Assembly (NCBI GenBank): GCA_016806145.1 | Contig: CP063166.1 | Coordinates: 2,728,001-2,792,000 of the forward strand | Direction: 5' to 3' | Source: Variovorax paradoxus | GTDB taxonomy: Bacteria > Pseudomonadota > Gammaproteobacteria > Burkholderiales > Burkholderiaceae_C | Length of the DNA: 64,000 nt | Shown: piece after piece, positions 59,564-64,000 of the stretch | How the letters are laid out: every line of letters begins with the position of its first letter | Position numbering within the stretch: position 1 is the stretch's first letter | Notes under the pieces: generated by a model | The model's database searches: none | Seen by the model: the letters and a program-made list of their open reading frames with translations, nothing else | Told to the model about the DNA's origin: nothing | Made by a program: the position numbers and the translations under genes

Positions 59564-60022
59564 CTACTTCCTCGGCGGCTTCGCCGCGTGCACGGTGACG
59601 TGCTTGTTCACGGGGCTCGACAGCACCAGCGAGGTGGTGACTGCGCCGTCGACCGCGAGCGCGTCCACCACGCGCTCGAGGTCGGCCGGCTCGGCGATCG
59701 CGCAGCGCACGATGAAGCAGTCCTCGCCGGTCACGCGGTCGGCGCTCAGCACCTCGGGCATCTGCTCGAACAGCTTGAGGTAGCGCGCGATGCCTGCATG
59801 CGTGGTGTCGATGCGGATGATGGCCTGCAGCCCCACGCCGAGCGCGCGCAGGTTGACGCGCGCGCCGTAGCCCTCGATCACGCCCGCGTCCTCGAGCTTG
59901 CGCACGCGCTCGCTCATGGCCGGCTGCGACAGGCCGATGCGCTTGCCCAGCGCCGCGAGGCTCTGGCGCGCGTCGGCCTGCAGGGCCTCGAGGATCAGGC
60001 GGTCTTTCTTGTCGATGTCCAT
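59564..60022 (-). CDS. Lrp/AsnC-family transcriptional regulator
   Basis: 152 residues. Helix-turn-helix at about 5-55 (RQSLAALGKRIGLSQPAMSE) and the RAM effector domain (about 65-140; VEDCFIV-type GEDCFIVRCAIAEPAD). Such regulators usually sense amino acids. It is divergent from the GST gene, its likely target. ATG 60022 gives the standard family length; an in-frame upstream codon at 60133 is rejected. Confidence 0.9.
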   Translation of the reverse strand: MDIDKKDRLILEALQADARQSLAALGKRIGLSQPAMSERVRKLEDAGVIEGYGARVNLRALGVGLQAIIRIDTTHAGIARYLKLFEQMPEVLSADRVTGEDCFIVRCAIAEPADLERVVDALAVDGAVTTSLVLSSPVNKHVTVHAAKPPRK

Positions 60023-60153
60023 GCGTGATGAGAAGAGGGGTTCGCCGATGGTCCATCGGCCGGGAGCGCCGATTTTCGATGAATGCCCGTGGCCCGCGCG
60101 CGCAGGCACCGCTAAGGTCGTGGCTTCGTTCAAGACCCAAGGAGGAACCCTCG

Positions 60154-60762
60154 ATGCAACTCGTCGGCATGCTCGACTCGCCCTATGTGCGCCGCACCGC
60201 CGTCTCGCTGCGGCTGCTGGGCATTCCTTTCGAACACCGCTCGCTCTCGGTGTTCAGCACCTTCGAGCAGTTCCGCGCGATCAACCCGGTGGTCAAGGCG
60301 CCGACGCTGGTGCTCGACGACGGCGCGGTGCTGATGGATTCGACCTTGATCGTCGAGTACGCCGAGTTCCTCGCCGGCCGCAGCCTGTGGCCGGCCGAGG
60401 CGGCGGCGCGGCTGCGCGCGCTGCGTCTCACGGGGCTCGCGCTCGCGGCCTGCGAGAAGACGGTGCAGATCGTCTACGAGCGCAACCTCCGGCCGGCCGA
60501 GAAGCTGCACCAGCCCTGGGTGGACCGGGTGCTGGGTCAACTGCTGGCGGCCTATGACGAACTCGAGCGCGAGGTGGCGGCGGCGCCGTGGACCGCCGAA
60601 GAAGCGGCGCTGACGCAGGACGCCGTCTCGGCGGCCGTGGCCTGGTCGTTCACGCAGCTGATGCTGCCCGAGCTGGTGGCGCCCGCGCGTTGTCCGGCAC
60701 TGGCGGCCCATGCCGCGCGCGCCGAGGCCCTGCCGGTGTTCGCGGCGCTGCCGCAGGCCTGA
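60154..60762 (+). CDS. Glutathione S-transferase
   Basis: 202 residues. Thioredoxin-like N-terminal domain (LVGMLDSPYVRRTAVSLRLL; cis-Pro in VVKAPTLVLDDG; SNAIVEY-like MDSTLIVEYAEF), then an all-helical C-terminal domain. Ser near residue 9 is the likely catalytic residue. It conjugates or reduces electrophiles with glutathione; substrate unknown. AAGGAGG lies nine bases upstream. Confidence 0.9.
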   Translation: MQLVGMLDSPYVRRTAVSLRLLGIPFEHRSLSVFSTFEQFRAINPVVKAPTLVLDDGAVLMDSTLIVEYAEFLAGRSLWPAEAAARLRALRLTGLALAACEKTVQIVYERNLRPAEKLHQPWVDRVLGQLLAAYDELEREVAAAPWTAEEAALTQDAVSAAVAWSFTQLMLPELVAPARCPALAAHAARAEALPVFAALPQA

Positions 60763-61152
60763 TCAGGCCGCGATGTCGGCGCCGCGCTCGGCCAGCAGGC
60801 CGCGCAGCAGCGAGCGGTGGCAGCGCGACTCGTCCTCGCAGTAGCAACCCACGGCCAGCGCGGTCTGGTGCGAGAGCGCCGCGAGCAGGTCGAGGCTGCG
60901 GCTCGCGTCGGCCTCGGCCATCTCGGCCTTGTACTTGCGCATGAACACATTCCACTCGGCCGGCGTCTGCGCGGCCTGGCCCAGCTTCATGGTCTCGGTC
61001 GAGGGCGCGAGGTTCGGGTACCAGACGTCGTACCAGTCCTGCGACGCGAATTCGCTCTTGGGCACGCCGCGCGGCGGGCGCCGCACGGTGCCCACGCGCA
61101 GGCCTTCGCCGGGGCTGCGCGGCGTGCCGAGTCGAACGATGCGGATGCTCAT
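60763..61152 (-). CDS. DUF488 family protein
   Basis: 129 residues. DUF488 marks are YDVWYPNLAPS, EWNVFMRKYKAEM and the cysteine segment CYCEDESRCHRSLL. The function of the family is unknown. It is directly convergent with the GST gene (no gap) and lies 12 bases downstream of the PhoX-like gene, so it is likely co-transcribed with it. Confidence 0.85.
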   Translation of the reverse strand: MSIRIVRLGTPRSPGEGLRVGTVRRPPRGVPKSEFASQDWYDVWYPNLAPSTETMKLGQAAQTPAEWNVFMRKYKAEMAEADASRSLDLLAALSHQTALAVGCYCEDESRCHRSLLRGLLAERGADIAA

Positions 61153-61164
61153 GGGTGGTCTCCT

Positions 61165-63036
61165 CTAGGTGCCGACGATGCCGCCGTCGCGCCGCCGGAT
61201 CACCAGCGTGGCCGAGCGCGGTCGCGCGCTGCCCGGTGCTGTGCCGTCGGGCCAGGCGCTGTTGTGCGTGGCGCTGCCGTCGTCGCGCGACTCGCCCGGA
61301 TGCTGGACGTTGACGAACAGCGCGCGGCGGTCGGGCGCGACCACGCAGCCCGTGATCTCGCAGCCGCTGGGTCCGGTCAGGAAGCGCTTGATGCGGCCCG
61401 TGGCCGGGTCGGCCACCAGCATCTGGTTGTTGCCCAGGGCGGTGTAGGGCGGCTTGCCGATCAGCTGGCCGCTCATGTCGGTCTGGATCCACAGCAGGCC
61501 GCCGCTGTCGAAGTGCAGGCCGTCGGGGCTGCCGAACAGGTCGGCATCGGCGCTCGGGTAGCGCGCGCCGCTGCCGGGCTGCGCGGTGTCGCCCGCGAGC
61601 ACGAAATGCTCCCAGGCGAAGCCCGCGCTCGCCGCGTCGCCGTCGTCCTCGCGCCAGCGCAGGATGCCGCCGAACAGGTTGTCGGCGCGCGGGTTCGCGG
61701 CATCGGGGCCGGGCTTGCCGAGGTCGCCGCGCTGGCTGTTGTTGGTGAGCGTGACGTAGACCTCGCCGCCGGGGCTGATCGCGATCCACTCGGGGCGGTC
61801 CATCTTCGTGCCACCCACCGCGTCGGCCGCGAGCCGCGCGTGGACCAGCACCTCGGCCTGGTCGGCGAAGCCGGCCGCGGCATCGAGCCCGTGGCGGCCG
61901 TGCACCAGCTCGATCCAGCGGCCGCGGCCGTCGGCGTCGAAGCGCGCCACGTACAGCGTGCCCTCGTCGAGCAGCCGCGCATTGGCCGCCGCGCGCGAGC
62001 CCTCGCCGGCGGGCGCGATGCGGTCGGTGCTCAGGTACTTGTAGATGTATTCGAAGCGCGCGTCGTCGCCCATGTAGACCGCCACGCGGCCGTCCCTGGT
62101 CACGGTGCAGGTCGCGCTCTCCTGGCGCTTGCGGCCCAGCGCGGTGCGCTTGACGGGCTTGGCGGCGGGATCGAAGGGGTCGATCTCGACCACCCAGCCG
62201 AAGCGGTGCGGCTCGTTGGGATGGCGGCTCAGGTCGAAGCGCTCGTCGAAGCGCCAGTACTCGACCCATTGCGAGCCCGCCACCGTGCCGTAGCGGCGCT
62301 GCGCGGGCGTCGCCTCCTTGGCCGCCTCCTTCGGACCGCCGAAGTAGCCGTGGAAGTTCTCCTCGCAGGTGAGATAGGTACCCCAGGGCGTGACGCCCAT
62401 CGCGCAGTTGGCGAAGGTGCCGAGCACCTCGGTGCCGGCGGGATCGAGCGCGGTGCGCAGGCGCGGCGAACCCGCGGCCGGGCCAGCGATGCGCATCGGC
62501 GTGTTGCCGTGCACGCGGCGGGCATAGGGCGAGGGCAGCACCTGGCGCCAGCCGCCTTCGGGCGTGCGCGCGATCTCGATCACCGACACGCCCATCGCAT
62601 GCAGCGACTTGCGCACCTTCTGCGCGTTCCATTCCTTCGCGCCGTCGGCATGCAGCAGCTGCTCGTCGGTGTACTCGTGGTTCATCACGAGCAGCGCGCG
62701 CCCGGGCGTGGCGAGCGGAAAGAAATGCATGCCGTCGTGATGCATGCCGGCCTGCAGCGCCTGGTCGGCCGCGCTGTTGCCGCCGTCGGGCGCGAAGGCG
62801 GGCATCGGCTGGCCCGCGATGCCAGTGGGCGTGCCCCAGGGGTAGAGCAGCTGCCATTCGTACTCGGGCGGCACCACGACCGCGTCGCGCAGCGAGGCCG
62901 GCACGGCCGTGAAGCCCAGCGCTTCCGCGGCTTCGATGGACACCGTGGGCTTGGTGGCCCCGGCGGGGTGCTGGGCCAGCAGCGCCACCACGGCGGCGGT
63001 GCCCGATTGCAGGAAGCGGCGGCGGTCGAGGGACAT
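61165..63036 (-). CDS. PhoX-family exported phosphatase (DUF839)
   Basis: 623 residues. The N-terminus DRRRFLQSG is a Tat motif, with a signal peptide of about 27 residues. The DUF839/PhoX beta-propeller follows (TPWGTYLTCEENFHGYF; RFGWVVEIDPFDP; DRPEWIAISPGGEVYVTLTN; NLFGGILRWRED). PhoX enzymes are calcium/iron-dependent alkaline phosphatases acting on phosphomonoesters in the periplasm. No Pho box was found near its start, so phosphate control is uncertain. Confidence 0.88.
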   Translation of the reverse strand: MSLDRRRFLQSGTAAVVALLAQHPAGATKPTVSIEAAEALGFTAVPASLRDAVVVPPEYEWQLLYPWGTPTGIAGQPMPAFAPDGGNSAADQALQAGMHHDGMHFFPLATPGRALLVMNHEYTDEQLLHADGAKEWNAQKVRKSLHAMGVSVIEIARTPEGGWRQVLPSPYARRVHGNTPMRIAGPAAGSPRLRTALDPAGTEVLGTFANCAMGVTPWGTYLTCEENFHGYFGGPKEAAKEATPAQRRYGTVAGSQWVEYWRFDERFDLSRHPNEPHRFGWVVEIDPFDPAAKPVKRTALGRKRQESATCTVTRDGRVAVYMGDDARFEYIYKYLSTDRIAPAGEGSRAAANARLLDEGTLYVARFDADGRGRWIELVHGRHGLDAAAGFADQAEVLVHARLAADAVGGTKMDRPEWIAISPGGEVYVTLTNNSQRGDLGKPGPDAANPRADNLFGGILRWREDDGDAASAGFAWEHFVLAGDTAQPGSGARYPSADADLFGSPDGLHFDSGGLLWIQTDMSGQLIGKPPYTALGNNQMLVADPATGRIKRFLTGPSGCEITGCVVAPDRRALFVNVQHPGESRDDGSATHNSAWPDGTAPGSARPRSATLVIRRRDGGIVGT

Positions 63037-63131
63037 GGGCGGCGGTGCGGTGTTGGGTCGGCGACAGCCGCCATCATCGCCGAGCGCCGCGGCGCGCGAT
63101 ACTTTGCCAACGACCCCAGGAGACACACCGC

Positions 63132-63959
63132 ATGACCGAACGCATCGAAACGATCCGCCACCCCGACGGCGTGGTGGAACTGCAGCTGGACCGCGCCGAC
63201 AAGATGAACGCGCTCGACCCCGCGATGTTCGATGCGCTGATCGCCGCCGGCGAAGCGCTGCGCGCCGACGCCACGGTGCGCGCGGTGGTGATCGCAGGTC
63301 GCGGCAAGGCCTTCTGCGCGGGGCTCGACATGGCCTCGTTCCAGCGCATGGAGCAGGGCGCGGCCGGCGAGGTGCTGGGCCAGTCGGCCGATGGCGCCGG
63401 GCTGGTGGCGCGCACGCACGGCCTGGCCAATGCCGCGCAGCAGGTCGCGATGGTGTGGCGCGAGGTGCCGGTGCCGGTGATCGCCGCGGTGCATGGCGTG
63501 GCCTTCGGCGGCGGCCTGCAGGTGGCGCTGGGCGCGGACATCCGCATCGTCGCGCCCGACACCAGGCTGTCGGTGATGGAGATCAAGTGGGGCCTGGTGC
63601 CCGACATGGGCGGCATGGTGCTGATGCGCGAACTCGCGCGCAGCGACGTGGTGCGCGAGCTCACCTACACCGGCCGCGTGTTCTCGGGCGAGGAGGCGCT
63701 GCAGCTGGGCTTCGCCACGCGCCTTGCGGCCGATCCGCTGGCCGAGGCGCTCGCGATGGCGCACGAGATCGCGGGCAAGAGCCCCGACGCGATCCGCGCC
63801 GGCAAGCGGCTGCTCAATGCCTCGCTGGCGCACAGCGCGGCCGAGCTCTTGATCGCCGAGTCGGTGGAACAGCAGGCGCTGATCGGCAGCCCGAACCAGG
63901 TCGAGGCGGTGCGCGCCAACATCGAGCGGCGCGCGCCGCGCTTTACCGCGCCCGGCTGA
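63132..63959 (+). CDS. Enoyl-CoA hydratase/isomerase (crotonase family)
   Basis: 275 residues. Crotonase fold with oxyanion-hole segments GRGKAFCAGLDMASF and HGVAFGGGLQVALGADIRI. The glutamates of classical hydratase are not at their usual places (region SVMEIKWGLVPDMGG), so isomerase or another crotonase activity is possible. GGAG precedes the ATG. Its start is 95 bases from the PhoX gene start, divergent. The last 41 bases of the window hold no recognisable feature. Confidence 0.87.
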   Translation: MTERIETIRHPDGVVELQLDRADKMNALDPAMFDALIAAGEALRADATVRAVVIAGRGKAFCAGLDMASFQRMEQGAAGEVLGQSADGAGLVARTHGLANAAQQVAMVWREVPVPVIAAVHGVAFGGGLQVALGADIRIVAPDTRLSVMEIKWGLVPDMGGMVLMRELARSDVVRELTYTGRVFSGEEALQLGFATRLAADPLAEALAMAHEIAGKSPDAIRAGKRLLNASLAHSAAELLIAESVEQQALIGSPNQVEAVRANIERRAPRFTAPG

Positions 63960-64000
63960 GCGACCGCGACACCCTCCCGGGGAAATCTCACCGTCACCGC

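Overview
The window is a stretch of a high-GC chromosome from a betaproteobacterium of the order Burkholderiales. It most likely belongs to the Comamonadaceae and resembles Variovorax; the genus is inferred from protein style and gene order, not from a marker gene. The supporting context is the block ndk-rlmN-pilF-rodZ-ispG-hisS-yfgM-bamB-der-hfq-hflX-hflK-hflC-DUF2065-hisZ-purA, a Bug-type solute receptor, and many LysR/AraC/MarR regulators beside small catabolic clusters. No rRNA, tRNA, CRISPR array, prophage or insertion sequence was found, and no gap between genes exceeds 300 bases.

Region 1 (1-27.8 kb) is core genome, almost all on the + strand. It starts inside lpdA (end of a 2-oxoacid dehydrogenase operon), then zapE, a secreted coiled-coil protein, a PP2C phosphatase, a DinG/YoaA-type iron-sulfur helicase, divergent bamD/rluD, scpB-rluB, and the ndk-to-purA block. 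That block joins RNA modification (RlmN), type IV pili (PilF), cell shape (RodZ), isoprenoid synthesis (IspG), translation (HisS), outer-membrane assembly (BamB), ribosome assembly (Der, HflX), RNA chaperoning (Hfq), FtsH control (HflK/HflC), and histidine and purine synthesis. rodZ carries an apparent frameshift. A strong terminator separates hfq from hflX.

Region 2 (27.8-42.5 kb) is mixed. It has a minus-strand merR-VIT/VWA-araC-VOC gene string, a cystathionine beta-lyase gene, a Tat-exported GDSL esterase divergent from an ABC ATPase with no permease gene beside it, a membrane protein with two L7/L12-like repeats, an uncharacterised membrane protein with a C-x4-C motif, rlmB, an XRE-cupin regulator divergent from an acetyltransferase gene, and a minus-strand chrA-chrA-aldo/keto reductase-DUF3237 cluster.

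Region 3 (42.5-64 kb) is accessory metabolism. A patatin-like hydrolase, acetoacetate decarboxylase and 3-hydroxybutyrate dehydrogenase suggest turnover of polyhydroxybutyrate or ketone bodies. A REP-like palindrome, a fused MarR-GNAT regulator, a YgiQ radical-SAM protein, an AraC pseudogene with an internal amber codon, a DMT exporter and two exported proteins follow. Then come a LysR-Bug receptor pair, a CoA-transferase, an SDR reductase, Lrp and GST genes, and DUF488, PhoX-type and enoyl-CoA hydratase genes. Several monocistronic genes have a -10-like hexamer just upstream of the start codon and no Shine-Dalgarno sequence, which suggests leaderless transcripts.
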